From positions 89,712,683-89,776,682 of the forward strand of contig OZ020589.1 of the NCBI GenBank assembly GCA_963971535.1: DNA of 64,000 nt, given 5' to 3'. This document shows positions 1-10,748 of this stretch, in pieces; position 1 is the first letter of the stretch; every line of letters begins with the position of its first letter. The position numbers and the translations under genes were made by a program. Source of the stretch: Notolepis coatsorum (taxonomy: Eukaryota; Chordata; Actinopteri; Aulopiformes; Paralepididae). The notes under the pieces were generated by a model, which was not told the DNA's origin, searched no databases, and saw nothing but the letters and a program-made list of their open reading frames with translations.

Positions 1-6
1 ACAACA

Positions 7-2085
7 ATGCTGAGACTGACAACAGACGAAGAAGACGATGTGTACACACACACCGAGTGCACAAAGAGTAGAATGGAGAGAGACGACACTGATGAAAGCA
101 GACTCTGTGTGTCATTGAAAGAGCACGGAGTGTTTCAAGATGGGGGTGACACACTGAGAAACATAATCAACAAGGACGTAGTCACACCGGAGATTCAAGA
201 ATCCCTACTTGGCGCAGAACACCTTGGACAGGCACAACTGAACATGTTTGTGGACAAACGTTTGTGTGAACCTCCAGATAGTGACCAGCACCTGAACCTG
301 AAATCACCCATTCGAAAGAACAAAGCCAAGACATTTGCCTCTTTGTATGAAGTTGTGCAACTTTCTAAGAACAAGCAAAACACCATCAAAGTGGACAGGC
401 AGATTCTACAAAGGCTCATCACAGCTTACAGAGCAGGTCGTAAGGTAGACCTTGACAATATTCTCCAGCATGAGCTCATGCCCATCCCGCCATCTCTGGC
501 CACAACTAATGGGAGTCTACATTCCACCAACAAGTCTGTGTTAGCAAATATACTGACGAAACAAGTTAAAATCCCTGCAGATCTTACCCTTCAGGGACCC
601 AGCTGCCTGGTCATTGATGGCCAAGCTCTGGTAATGGCACTCGGAAAGCCACCTGACACTACAACATTTGGTGACTATGCCAACAAGTTCACTGACACCG
701 TGTTGAAGATGGGAGCAAAATACCAGAGGGTAGATGTCGTCTTTGACAGATACCATGACCAATCCATCAAAACAGGCACAAGGGTGAAACGCAAACAGCG
801 CCACAGACCAGTACGTCGTGAAATCAAAAACAAGTCTGTTCCACTTCCTGCCGATTGGTCGAGCTTCATGGCCCTTGAAGACAACAAATCAGATCTCGCT
901 CAACTACTCTCAAACCACCTGATAGAACACAGCCCGGATGATGAACCTGTAGTTGTAGTATCAGGGGGGTTTGCTGAAGCGACAACCGTCAAGTCAACAG
1001 ATCCAGATCTTGAAGTCTCCTCTCTGAGTGCTGACCATGAGGAAGCTGATACACAACTGATTTTACACTGCATCCAGGCTCCAATGGAAACAATCGTCGT
1101 GTCAGCGCGTGACACAGATGTGCTGCTTCTACTCTTGGCTCACTATGACAGGATCCGATGTACGCATCTCTACATGAAAGCTGGGACATCAAAGGATCCA
1201 AAATATTTTCCAGTACATGACATTAGAAAGCTACTATCTGATGATCAACTGGACACAATCCTTGCCTTCCATGCCCTCACCGGATGTGACAGTGTGTCCC
1301 AGTTCAGTGGTCATGGAAAGAAAACAGCCTGGCAGGTGTTCGAGCACCATCACACTGATCTTGCTGGCCTTGGGATGGGCCCTTTCACAGAAGATCTTGT
1401 GACATCAACAGAGAGATTCATCTGCAAGATCTATGGTGTGCCTGAGGTGGATACGTGCAACAAAGCAAGAGTCAAGTTATTCTGCAAAGGCCGTCCACAA
1501 GAGACTCTGCCACCAACCTCGGATGCAGTGAAGTTCCACATCATGCGCTCACACTATCAAGCAAGCATCTGGAACCAAGCTCACCTGCCACACCCTGATC
1601 TTCCTCCTGTTGATGAAATGGGGTGGATACACAAGGAAGGACAGCTAGTGCCACAGCTACTCTTTCTGCCACCCATGCCTAAAGCCTGCAGGGAGTTCAC
1701 TTCATGTGGGTGTACCAAGGAGTGCCTCAGCCAACGCTGCAGCTGCAGGTATGTATGAAGGATTAGCTGATAGTGATCAATGTTATTAGATTGTAAAACT
1801 ATGATGTGGTAGAGCATATCCACCTGCAAGACTGTATACTCTAGACTGTAACAGAATTGTGAACATATGCCTATAACAGAGAGAAAAAAAGGAATGAAGG
1901 AACAGAATAAATCACTGTAAGGACAATTGTATCATGTGTTCGAATATACTTGTACGAGAGATGGCTATAATCTTTCAATTCTCTTCTACTCTATTCTATT
2001 CAGGAAGAGTCACATGGCATGTATCGAAGCATGCAATTGTAAGAAAGTCAACACCTGCCGGAACACTGAGGAAGAGTGTGAATAA
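7..2085 (+). CDS. PIN/FEN1-like nuclease ORF with cysteine-rich tail, 5' partial, two exons (7-1748, 2004-2085)
   Basis: The frame is open from the window edge, so the start at 7 is only the first Met seen. Exon 1 ends at CAG|GTATGT (donor GT 1749-1750). An acceptor after TTCTATTCAG at 2003 opens exon 2, which restores the frame and runs to TAA at 2083, giving 607 residues from Met7. Acidic motifs in order resemble the FEN1/XPG-PIN fold: IDG with D204, VVFDRY with D247, HEEADTQ with E345, E346 and D348, SARDTDVLLLL with D369 and D371, and HALTGCDS with D428. These would be metal ligands of a nuclease; that is inference from motif order. The C terminus is Cys-rich (residues about 565-605, CxCxx repeats across the splice), like a CXC/TSO1-type zinc or DNA-binding tail. 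I recall similar multi-copy ORFs in fish and invertebrate genomes, so mobile-element origin is likely. No stop or frameshift is seen. Confidence 0.68.
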
Positions 2086-2300
2086 GCTGTCACTGTAAGG
2101 ATTACTGTAACAAGTATTCAAACGTACATTCACTTATATTGATATGGTAAAATAATCTTTTTATTTTATTCTATTCTATTCAGGAAAAGTGGCATTGGAT
2201 GAATCATGCAACTGCAAGACACCTGCGACACCTGCCTGAATACGATTGATGACTGACAATAAATTACTGTACATAAGCTACTGTACGAATATTAAGGACT
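1895..2300 (+). repeat. Tandem duplication of the terminal exon and its acceptor
   Basis: A unit of about 177 bp, consisting of CACTGTAAGGA-like sequence, a TTCTATTCTATTCAG acceptor and the Cys-rich terminal exon, is repeated. The first copy supplies the used exon (2004-2085). The second has its acceptor at 2181-2183 and an exon copy at about 2184-2245 that starts K-S-G but hits TGA within six codons and is frameshifted. A third partial start (AATAAATTACTGTA) follows at about 2260. The second exon copy looks decayed, or could be an alternative short C terminus. Confidence 0.6.
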
Positions 2301-2464
2301 ATATAATTTGCATAAATGGCATGTTGATTAAAATAATGCAAGAGAAAAGAGTTTGATGAATAAATCCATGGCCTGGGATCATCCTGCTTTTCTTTTTTAT
2401 TTGGTTGATGAGTTATGCATCAATAACGACCACCGTTTCTGCTATAAATATGAGTTTCAAGCAA

Positions 2465-3265
2465 CATTTTCACAACTGATCTAAAATCAGGATATGATTT
2501 TAAATTCCTCATGTATGCAAACATATAAAAACACATTTCATTCATGTTTCTACCTTGTTTAGTCAAAAAGATATGCACTTAAATAGATTTCAGACTGGCG
2601 CTGGCGGCCATGTTGGGTTTCTCAATTTTGAGGCCTTATTTGAAAATGTTGAGCCTGGTATACAGCAGAGATATAAATCTGAATATGGCTTTGGATCCCC
2701 CATGTAAGAAAACTTACAAAAGCACATTTAATTCAGGTTTGTACCTTGTGTAGTCACACTTAACTCATTAAGCCCCACCATTTATTTTTTGAAAATTCGC
2801 CTAAAACAGCATGCTTACATTAAAATGCTTATATATCCAGATTTATAAGAGCTACTTGCATAAACTTGGTACCTGAAGAAAGCTAAGACTTGGTGGATTC
2901 CAATGCTGGTGTCCCACACTGTATAGTATTACCAAATTGCTGCAGTATTCCTGCAAACACTGAAGAAATGTCATTTTTGTATCCTCGCCTATACAAAGAT
3001 TACAGTTAGACAGTCAAAACACCCTGTTACTCTCATGGTTGCACCACAGCTATATTCCTACCTTCTTCCTCCATAGGTGCAGATGTTCTGTGCAAAGTTT
3101 CATGTCAGTAGAATAAGAAATGTGGGTTTAGCACCTGTTTTTGTGGAGAGAGGGCCTGGTGCTGGCGGCCATGTTGGATTTCTCAATTTTGAGGCCTTGT
3201 TTGACATTTTTGAGCTTGGTATACAGCAGATTTGGATTCAGCACCCCTTAATACGCCTAGAAATG
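2465..3265 (+). repeat. Diverged duplicated blocks in AT-rich DNA
   Basis: A block with GGCGGCCATGTTGG, TTTCTCAATTTTGAGGCCTT and TGGTATACAGCAGA occurs at about 2600-2680 and again at about 3163-3235. Another pair (ACACATTTCATTCA / GCACATTTAATTCA followed by TACCTTGT.TAGTCA) lies at about 2530 and 2722. No coding frame was found in 2300-3270. It may be the 3' non-coding part of the element to the left. Confidence 0.5.
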
Positions 3266-3696
3266 GTGTGTACCTAAAATAAACACGAAATGCCTTCAGG
3301 GTTATGATTTTCTGAAAATTGACCCTGTCTAATATACAGACCCACTCTAACTCCTCCAAACATTTGAGTTATTGGTAATTTTTCTGCTATCTGAAGTGTC
3401 AAATGTCCATGTGGGGCGACCGTCCAGCATTGACTTCTATTTGGACAACCGGCTTAAAATCACTTTAAATCTATTTAAATATTTCCCTTGCCCTATTTGG
3501 CATAATTTCAAACATGTTTTGCATTCATTGACAAAATTATGAAGCATTTGCACATATACTTCCATCATAATATACAAACAAATGTTGTCCGCATATGTTA
3601 ATTTTATGAAATATCATCTGGGGCGACCATCAAGAAAACACAATTGTGGGACTTTTATTTTGAAACCACCTCAAGGACAGGATGTTGCATCAGCCA
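3266..3696. other. AT-rich spacer with two GGGGCGACC motifs
   Basis: No gene seen. The motif TGGGGCGACC preceded by CAT occurs at about 3412-3421 and 3621-3630. Further copies lie at 6045-6075, 12653-12662 and, reversed, about 13966-13975. This suggests one old sequence later split by the hAT and piggyBac insertions. Confidence 0.4.
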
Positions 3697-3837
3697 GTCA
3701 CGTGTAGGGATAGGAATTGATAGGATTTTATCGATACGATTCCATTATTGATTCTGCTTATCGATTCGATTCTTTATCGATTCCCTTATCGATACCTGCT
3801 CAATTTATAATTTAAATAAATAAATTGGAAATGCAAC

Positions 3838-3898
3838 AGAACTACATTTAGTCATTTAGCTGACGCTTTTATCCAAAGCGACTTACAAGTTCTGTACG
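3838..3898 (+). repeat. Interspersed repeat with the TTTAGCTGACGCTTTTATCC core
   Basis: The block ACATTTAGTCATTTAGCTGA...AAGCGACTTACAAGTTCTGTACG also occurs at 16778-16838 (+) and 60190-60248 (-). This core is, as I recall, very common in teleost genomes as part of non-autonomous DNA transposons. Here two of the three copies sit inside recognised hAT elements. Confidence 0.6.
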
Positions 3899-4075
3899 AC
3901 AAGCCATCAGGAAGGGCACAACTCTATCAGCTGAGCAACAATGTTCATCAAAGTGTTGAGTGCTACAGTGTAGGTTAGTTTATTAGGACAAGTGCATGAC
4001 AGTACGGTTAGTTAGGGTTAGATATATATTTTTTTATTCAGATAATGGTTGAAGAAGTGCGTCTTTAGTCGACGG

Positions 4076-4808
4076 CAGTGCATGTGAGCGGATCGGAGCG
4101 TGAGCGGCGCGGGGAGCGGAGCGGCCGGTTTTGACGTGAGCGAGGAGTGGGTTTTAAAATGAGTCGGCGCGACGTCCGGAGCGAGAGTTCTCCTCCGCTC
4201 CAATCCACTCCAGGCCGCTCACAGTGGTTTAACACTGATGTAATATATACATGCAGTACAATGCCAAAGCAACAGATGGCGATGTACAAACATGAAGGCC
4301 ATTTTCAACCAATGAGAAGGGTGAACCTGTGATAGGCTGTTCGTTCAGGCTTTGTCACTGTAGAGACGCCCACACTCACTCCAGTTAGAAAAAGTATATC
4401 GACGCCATTGTTGTTGACGTTAGCTTACATGCTAACGTTAATGGCAGCGACCATAGCATTGTGGCTCGGCTAGCCTATCATCGCTTAATAGAGATAGTGA
4501 ATGGATAAACAACGTTATTTAACATTGCAGAATGGCTACAATTACAATGCGGCTCAATACAAACAATTGTTAAGGGGCCCAGGGGGTGTAGACTGTTGTA
4601 GTTTGAGCTCATTTACACCATGCTCCAAAAAAAGAAGAAAAAAAACTGCCGAGCGATCTGGCGCGGGGAGCGCTCGATTCAAGGTGAGCGGGGAGCGAGC
4701 GGAGAGCGACTTGGGGGCGGGGTCAACATGAGTGATTAGCGGAGCGGACCAAGCTTTAAAGAGCGAAGAGCGGATTTCTCGGCCGCGCCGATCCGCTCAC
4801 GTGGACTG
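4076..4808. mobile_element. Non-autonomous hAT nested in the 3705-5797 hAT
   Basis: The termini are CAGTGCATGTGAGCGGATCG and, inverted, CAGTCCACGTGAGCGGATCG, with a perfect 8-bp TSD GTCGACGG at 4068-4075 and 4809-4816. The arms are GAGCGG-rich and nearly palindromic. No transposase frame. It carries a short old LINE-A tail in its middle. Confidence 0.85.
4498..4582 (-). mobile_element. LINE-A 3'-end fragment (5'-truncated)
   Basis: TGAATGGATAAA...TTAACATTGCAGAATGGCTACAAT...CAATTGTTAAGGGG aligns by eye with the inverted 3' ends of LINE-A at 29272-29395 and 33309-33451, but is more diverged. It is only about 85 bp, with the TGAA tail at its left edge. Confidence 0.6.
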
Positions 4809-5219
4809 GTCGACGGCGAAAGATTGGACGTGATTCGGCTGTCCTAACTGGGGTGGGTAGTTCATTCCACCATTGTGGGGCAAGGACTGAGAATAGGCGA
4901 CTTCTCTTTGATGACCCTCCCGGAGCTCGGATAGGAGTAGGTCTGAGGCGGCCAGAAGATGCAGAGCGTCGGGGTCTAAGCTGGTTAGAATAACAACATG
5001 CAACTTGACATTTCTGATTGTCATTTATTGTTGAGCCCCCATGTCAGAAAAATACAAAAACTGTAAAAAATATAACATTAACTATAGCCTTCACTTAAAT
5101 AAAATAATGTATTTGAGATTCTCTTAAAATGTATTTATTTTTTTTATTCTTAAACGAATTTAATCTATTGAATAACAGGTTGTTATTCCTCTGACTTCTG
5201 TCTCTCACTCACACTCTCT

Positions 5220-5252
<33 letters not shown>

Positions 5253-5805
5253 CTCCCTCCCCGGGCCCCTGTCCTTTAAAGTATTGGCTTGTGTTGCTAC
5301 ACGGACACATTTGTATGTTGCACCACTCTTCCTGGCTTACAGACTTGTAAACAAGCACTCACGTCTCTCATTATATGTGAACTAAAGAGTACAAGGTTTA
5401 CACAACAGCCCCCACCTGCTGTTTTATTGTATTTGTACCTGTACTACGCTGTCAGCTGTTTATCTCTCTTTGTGAGCTTGATTAAATAGCGTTAGCTCAC
5501 GTTAGCTCCGCGGCTAATTTTAGCTCACCCTGATCTAAATCAATGACTAGGTTCTAAAGCATTCAAGTAGTTTTCACTGCACATAGAAGTAGCCAAACAG
5601 CGGGAGCATTTCGGGAGCATATTACCAAAACCCAGGCAATTTCGAGCCCTTAAGGAATCAAATAGAGTCTGCCATGGCTACATGCTAACGTAACGTTATT
5701 GCGCAACTGTAGGCAGCGATAAGAGAATCGAAAGTCACAGGAGCCACACGGTTCCAGGCATCGGCCAACGGGAACCGGTTTTCGATTCCCATCCCTAGTC
5801 ACGTG

Positions 5806-6371
5806 TGAGGGACCCAGAGAAACAACTAGCAGGTTAGTAAGTCTCTTTCATATTGGCAAATAAATCTCTTTAACTGCTGTAATGTACTTGCCACTTTTGG
5901 ATGTCTTGTGGGACGACCTCCCCAAACCTCTGAATAATACGTTTTATCTGAAAATCTATATTTTGATGATGAATTTGATAGTGACATGTGGTAAGAGCTA
6001 GCTAGTGGTTAGCCTGTAATATTTGACTGACCTTAAAAACATCATCTGGGCGACCGAGTATCATGTGGGGCGACCACTGCTGAGTGTTTTAGATGATAGA
6101 TATATGTCCTGTATTTGTAGTTTCTGTATATTTATATTTTATTCATGTTTTATATACATAAAATTCTTTGTTTTAGCATGACTCTTTGTATACTTTAACA
6201 TATATTTTTCAACATTTCTGTCATTTTTCATTCCTATTTAGGAATTAACGTTTATTTTTTTTAGTATTGTACCATCTTATGAGAACATTTTTAAAACGGT
6301 ATAGCATGACATTCCATTTAGGTAATTGTACATGTATTAGTCATGTTTAACTAGTTTAACCTATTTTCTAG
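5806..6371. other. AT-rich spacer with clustered GGGCGACC motifs
   Basis: No gene seen. CATCTGGGCGACC at about 6043-6055 is followed by CATGTGGGGCGACC at about 6062-6075. A related GTGGGACGACC lies at about 5909. The rest is AT-rich. Confidence 0.35.
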
Positions 6372-6839
6372 ATGGCACAAACAAGCAAACAGAAGACTGC
6401 TCACTACAGACAGCGGGTCAATGCAGACTATCTTGCCAGGAAAAGAGAGAGGTAAAAAAAAAACTATAGGTAACATGCAGTATATCTTTCTCTGGTGTAT
6501 TTCAAACAGTCATGTTAGTAGCTAGTAGGATTAGGAATGACCTTTTCTGTAATATCTTGAACTTAAGTTTGTATGTAATTTAGCCCACCAGAATTAGTAT
6601 CACATTATACACTATTGTTTCAGCGAGAAGAAAACAACAGGGCAAGATTCCATGTGAAGTCAGATGAGCTATCAGAGAGGGAGAAGGCTGCATCCAGAGG
6701 TTACAGGGAGAAGGAAAAAGATGGAAAGGGCGATGCTGGACCTGACACCACCATCCATGGAGAACACTCCACCAGTTCTGGCTGGTGTAGAAGTAGAGAA
6801 GAGCAGCAGGGCAAGCTGTGGTGGATCCCCTACCTCTAA
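6372..6839 (+). pseudogene. Basic helical N-terminal ORF fragment, split and out of frame
   Basis: An ATG at 6372 opens 26 codons rich in Lys, Arg and Gln (MAQTSKQK..., ending ARKRER) up to a good donor AGAG|GTAAAA at 6451-6452. A TTTCAG acceptor at about 6624 leads into an Arg/Glu-rich frame with the peptide DELSEREKAASRGYREKEK. Joining these two sites leaves the second frame out of register, so it is probably decayed. The pattern (basic head, then an ELSEREK helix) resembles N termini of multi-copy fish ORFs that I remember as mobile-element proteins. The same element as the 7-2085 gene is possible but unproven. Confidence 0.4.
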
Positions 6840-7169
6840 ATGAGGATTTGAATCACTAACATTTACTTAATTACTTTGATTCTACAGTAGGTTTAACATC
6901 CCTTGAAACCATATATCCAGCTCATGATCAACAGTGACATATTTCAACAATAAATGTTCAGTGGATTGCACTGTGCAGTGCAACATCTCCATTATAATCT
7001 GATCAAAGTTTGTTTCGTGTTTGATATATCTTTGGGGAATGTTGACTGTAGGAGCCAAAGCTATATTGTATTGTATGAATGTTTATATGTTTATTTTTAT
7101 AACCTTACATTGAAACGGCATTAGGAATATTGATTGGATTTAGATAAAGTCATTGAACAGTCTTATTTG

Positions 7170-7410
7170 TCATAATAGAACATTCTAGAACATTTGTCAT
7201 GTCACAGTATGATGTCATGATGACCGACTGTTCTAGACCATTTGTGATGTCACAGTATGATGTCATGATCGAACGTCCTGGAACATTTGTGATGTCACAG
7301 TATTGTCATGACCGAACGTTCTAGAACATTTCTGATGTCACAGTATGATGTCATGATCGAACGTTCTGGAACATTCGTGATGTCACCGTATGATGTCATA
7401 ACCGAACATT
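7170..7410. repeat. Minisatellite, about 5 copies of a ~50-bp unit with TGATGTCA and TTCTAGAAC
   Basis: Repeating core: GTTCTAGAAC, ATTTGTGATGTCACAGTA, TGATGTCATGATCGAAC. Each unit has one or two TGATGTCA/TGACATCA sites (ATF/CREB-like) and most have a TTCTGGAA/TTCTAGAA palindrome (heat-shock-element-like). These may be chance features of a repeat. Confidence 0.7.
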
Positions 7411-7729
7411 AATAATTTAATTAAATGTAAAAAATATCAGTGTTTTGTTTTTTGGTGTGCTTCTTATTCTAGGTGTTCAGGTTGCCTGATTTGTTAAAAC
7501 ATGCACATGTACCTCAATTTGAAATGCCTGCAGTATAAGATAATATAAAAGGAACTAGGGATGGCACCAATCCGATACTCAGTATCGGTATTGGTCCGAT
7601 ACTGGCCAAATTCACAGGATTGGATCCGATACAGGCCGTAAAGCATGCCATCACGTGAACAGTAGTAGCGTGACAACAACGTTAGCATTAGCTAAACGTA
7701 AGTCAACTTGTTAGCAGCGCGCCGCGATC

Positions 7730-8215
7730 ATGTCAGCTGTGTGGAGTTATTTTAAGCTCAAAGAAGAAAAAGGCAAAACAGCCTGTGGTGTTATGCTAAT
7801 GTGTGTGCATTAATACGACACAGAGTACAGGCCACCGTACTGGGGTCACAGACAGGTACGCAGGGCAGAGTAGACTAAGAGCAGATAATAACGGACCTGT
7901 ATGGTGGCGCTAACAGAATGAAGACACGCACAAACAAATACAGAGGACTCGCATGTATACTTGTGGAATAACACGACACAGCAGAGTGTAATATATGTGA
8001 CGCAAGTATTTCTAGGGGTGGCAGCAACACTGGAAACTTCAACACCACACAACACTTGCAGATTAATCATGGAAAGGGAGTATGCCGAGTTCATATGTGC
8101 AACGAATGCCAAGAGGAAAAGTTTTGTTGCAGCAGCTAACATAGCTGGAAAGTGGAAACCATTCAGAAGCGAGAGAAACTCCCTGCAGACAGTAACAAAG
8201 CAAAGCTGAAGAACC
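7730..8215 (+). pseudogene. hAT transposase N-terminus remnant (BED zinc-finger-like)
   Basis: An ATG at 7730 gives MSAVWSYFKLKEEKGK, the typical start of ZBED/hAT transposases, but the frame stops within 27 codons. After about 200 bp of unrelated sequence the pattern resumes near 8010-8090 with GGSNTGNFNTT, a histidine region and, in another frame, REYAEF. This matches the second half of a BED finger with indels. No DDE catalytic region or hAT dimerisation domain remains. Confidence 0.6.
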
Positions 8216-8728
8216 GAGAAAATAACCACATTTATTGTGCTGGACGACCAGCCCCTTTCTGTTGTTGAAAATGTAGGTTTCCGACGCTTAGCCTCACTTC
8301 ATGTTGCCAAACCGTTATTATCTCTGACATGGCTATCTCAAATAAGTACAATGTTGTGTTTCTTTTTCAAATGTAGCCAAGAGTAAAGACCCTAACCCTA
8401 TCAAAACAGCAGTCAAAGTATATTTTCAGCACTATGTTTGTTTACCAATGATTGGAAACTCTCCACGCATTGTACCGGTAAACAGACGTTTTAGACGTGA
8501 GGACAGGAAGCCGCCATGAAATCGTTGTAGTCTTATTAACTAAATAATTTGAACAAAATAAAAAGCAGCAGCACTATTGCATAACTGAGTCATGTGTGGT
8601 ATGTATTTCTTCCTTTAGGGGAGTTTGATGTTTTATAGATGGCTAGGTTAAACACAGGTTTTTGTTTTTAAGGGAGTATCGGATGGGCAGGGCCGCCTCA
8701 GGGGGGGTGCGAGCAGTGCGGTCGCACA

Positions 8729-8853
8729 GGGCCTCGCCGGAAGGGGGGCCTCGCACAAAAAAAAATAAAAAGAAATTATATTTTTTATTTATTTATTTTT
8801 TTTTTTTCATTATTTTTTTTTTTTTTTGCGAGGCCCCCCTTCCCGCGAGGCCC
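8729..8853. repeat. Inverted repeat around poly-A/poly-T
   Basis: AGGGCCTCGCC.GAAGGGGGGC at the left and its near-perfect complement ending GCGAGGCCCT at the right flank a run of A then T. It would fold into a GC-capped hairpin with about 27-bp arms. It is a local inversion of the element's terminal sequence. Confidence 0.65.
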
Positions 8854-9082
8854 TTTTTCATCACAGACCTAAAATCTAGTTTTGCTTATATGCTTATATA
8901 TTTCACATTAGCCACGTTTGTAGAATGTGTCTGACTTGTTCCTGGCTCTGCGGCTCTGCAGCAGACACTCACTATTAGAGCTCTGGGGCTCTGCAGCAGA
9001 CATACTATTGGTTTCAACTAAGGGAGGGGTTACGTTACATGTGTACAGACGGCCGGCGTGCGTCAGCTGCGTTTGACTATTT

Positions 9083-9412
9083 TGCGCGTGCAGCATGGAG
9101 GTTATGCTTAGTTATGCCAGCCAAGACGAAGAGGACGGTCATTCGGCAGATGGACTGAAGATGAAAGTTGTTGCATGTTAGACAGTTCAGTCAGGCTAGC
9201 CATGTCGGCTTAGCTAAAGGCAGGGACAGCTAGTTAGCTTTAGCTACGTTATAATATCGAGTGCTAACGTGTGGTTCAGTCGGGATAGCCATGATGATGT
9301 CGGCTAGTAGCTAGCTTAGCTAAAGGCTAACTAGCGTTAGCTAACCTAGAGAGAGCGCGTGCAGCATTGTTATGCCAAGATGAAGAGGACGGTCATTCGG
9401 CAGATGAACTTC
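9083..9412 (+). repeat. Direct duplication inside the inner hAT
   Basis: GCGCGTGCAGCAT...TTATGCCA...GAAGAGGACGGTCATTCGG occurs at about 9083-9151 and again at about 9355-9403. Between them are TTAGCTAACGTTAGCTA-type sequences. No coding frame is shared between the copies. Confidence 0.55.
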
Positions 9413-9474
9413 GTCAACTCCACGCGGTCTATTCCCGCCGTGGATATATATCTCTCTCTCTCTCTCTCTCTCGG

Positions 9475-9640
9475 GAGCCAAACGGGCCGGCTAGCTAACG
9501 TAGCTAACGTTATATTGAGCCAAACGGGCCGGCTAGCTGTTGTAGCTAATGTTATATTGAGCCAAAGCGGGCCGGCTAGCTAACGTAGCTAACGTTATAT
9601 TGAGCCAAACGGGCCGGCTAGCTGTGGTAGCTAACGGTGT
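9475..9640 (+). repeat. Four-copy tandem repeat, period 42-43 bp
   Basis: Units begin GAGCCAAACGGGCCGGCTAG at 9475, 9517, 9559 and 9602. They alternate between AACGTAGCTAACG and GT.GTAGCTAA. (variants 1,2,1,2), implying duplication of a dimer. A (TC)n tract precedes the array at 9450-9472. Confidence 0.8.
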
Positions 9641-9929
9641 GTACCTGGTGTCAGTACCTGGCTACTCTATTTGCAGTTAGCCTATTTAGCTGATGTCGGC
9701 CGTTGGCTCCTTGCTACTTTGTTTTTCTTGGGGTGGTGAGGGTCTTTCATTATTTATTGTTTTTCTCTGGTATAGACCCTCTTCTCTTTGGATTTAAGTG
9801 TTGATCTTTGTCCTTTTGGATCTATGTATATTCATGTTGCCTTTGTGAAGTTATCTTTTCCTTCCGTTTTGTTCTTCCATTAAAAGTTGAATATCCTTTA
9901 GGGGCTCATCTTTGCTTATCTCTCTCATA

Positions 9930-10322
9930 CATGCTCTCTCTCTAACACACACACATGCTCTCTCTCTCTCTCTTTCTAACACACACAGACATGCTCTATA
10001 TCTCTCTCTAACACACAAAATGACATGCTCTCTCTCTCTATATTTCTCTCTCTTTCTAACACACATATACATGCTCTCTCTCTAACACACACACACAAAC
10101 AGACATGCTCTCTCTCTATCTCTCTCTTTCTAACACACACAGACATGCTCTATCTATCTCTCTCTAACACACAAAATGACATGCTCTCTCTCTCTATATT
10201 TCTCTCGCTTTCTAACACACATATACATGCTCTCTCTCTAACACACACACACACACAAACAGACATGCTCTCTCTCTATCTCTCTCTTTCTAACACACAC
10301 AGACATGCTCCATCTCTCTCTT
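9930..10322. repeat. CT/AC microsatellite with higher-order repeat of about 155 bp
   Basis: Short CTCTCT, AACACACAC and GACATGCTC modules form a larger unit. The block starting AGACATGCTCTAT at about 9987 reappears at about 10141 with the same order of modules (AAAATGACATGC, TATATTTCTCTC, ATATACATGC, AAACAGACATGC). Open frames here (Leu/Ser/His/Thr repeats) are artefacts. Confidence 0.75.
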
Positions 10323-10326
10323 CAAT

Positions 10327-10683
10327 TCAAATGGGCTTTATTTCACATTCTTGTATTTCTCCCAGTAGGTATGGGAGTTTTGAGTTATTGTCCATGTTTT
10401 CAAAGTCTCTTTGGGTGTTTGCAATTTGTGGGAAGTATATGTCTTGGTATAGTGGGCAGGTTGTTAAGAAGTGGAGCTCGGTTTCCACCTCATCTTGTGT
10501 GCAGTGGGTGCATAGTCTGTCTTCGCTTGGGAGCCAGGTCTCCCTATGGCGGCCTTTCTCGATGGCTAGGCTGTGCTCGCTGAGTCTGTACCTAGTCAAG
10601 GATCTTCTTAGTATTGGGTCAGTCACAGTGCTCAGGTATTCTGCCACTGTGTACTCTCTGTTTAGGGCCAAATAGCATTTCAA
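10327..10683 (-). pseudogene. LINE ORF2 C-terminal fragment
   Basis: The 118-residue frame includes ALNREYTVAEYL, RYRLSEHSLAIEKGRHR and a Cys/His cluster LCTHC...ELHFLTTCPLY. As I recall, this C-terminal zinc-binding region follows the reverse transcriptase in many fish LINE ORF2s. Open but isolated: no RT domain upstream, so a 5'-truncated insertion. The clade cannot be set from this piece. Confidence 0.6.
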
Positions 10684-10748
10684 TTTGCTCTGGTTTCGGG
10701 TTGTTTCTTTCCAATGTGTCTATCTCTCTCTCTCTCTCTCTCTCTCTG

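Larger units (their letters stand above)
3705..5797. mobile_element. hAT-type element with nested hAT
   Basis: The ends are TAGGGATAGGAATTGATAGG and (right end, inward) TAGGGATGGGAATCGAAAAC, flanked by a perfect 8-bp TSD GTCACGTG (3697-3704 and 5798-5805). Eight-base TSDs with TAGGG/CAGGG-like termini are typical of hAT elements. The 2.1-kb body encodes no transposase and contains a second hAT (4076-4808), so it is non-autonomous. Microsatellite (AC)n/(AG)n lies at 5208-5250. Confidence 0.85.

Noticed and set aside
10025-10675. 216-codon plus-strand frame rich in Leu, Ser, Thr, His
   Set aside because: It is the translation of the CT/AC microsatellite and then the antisense of a LINE fragment.
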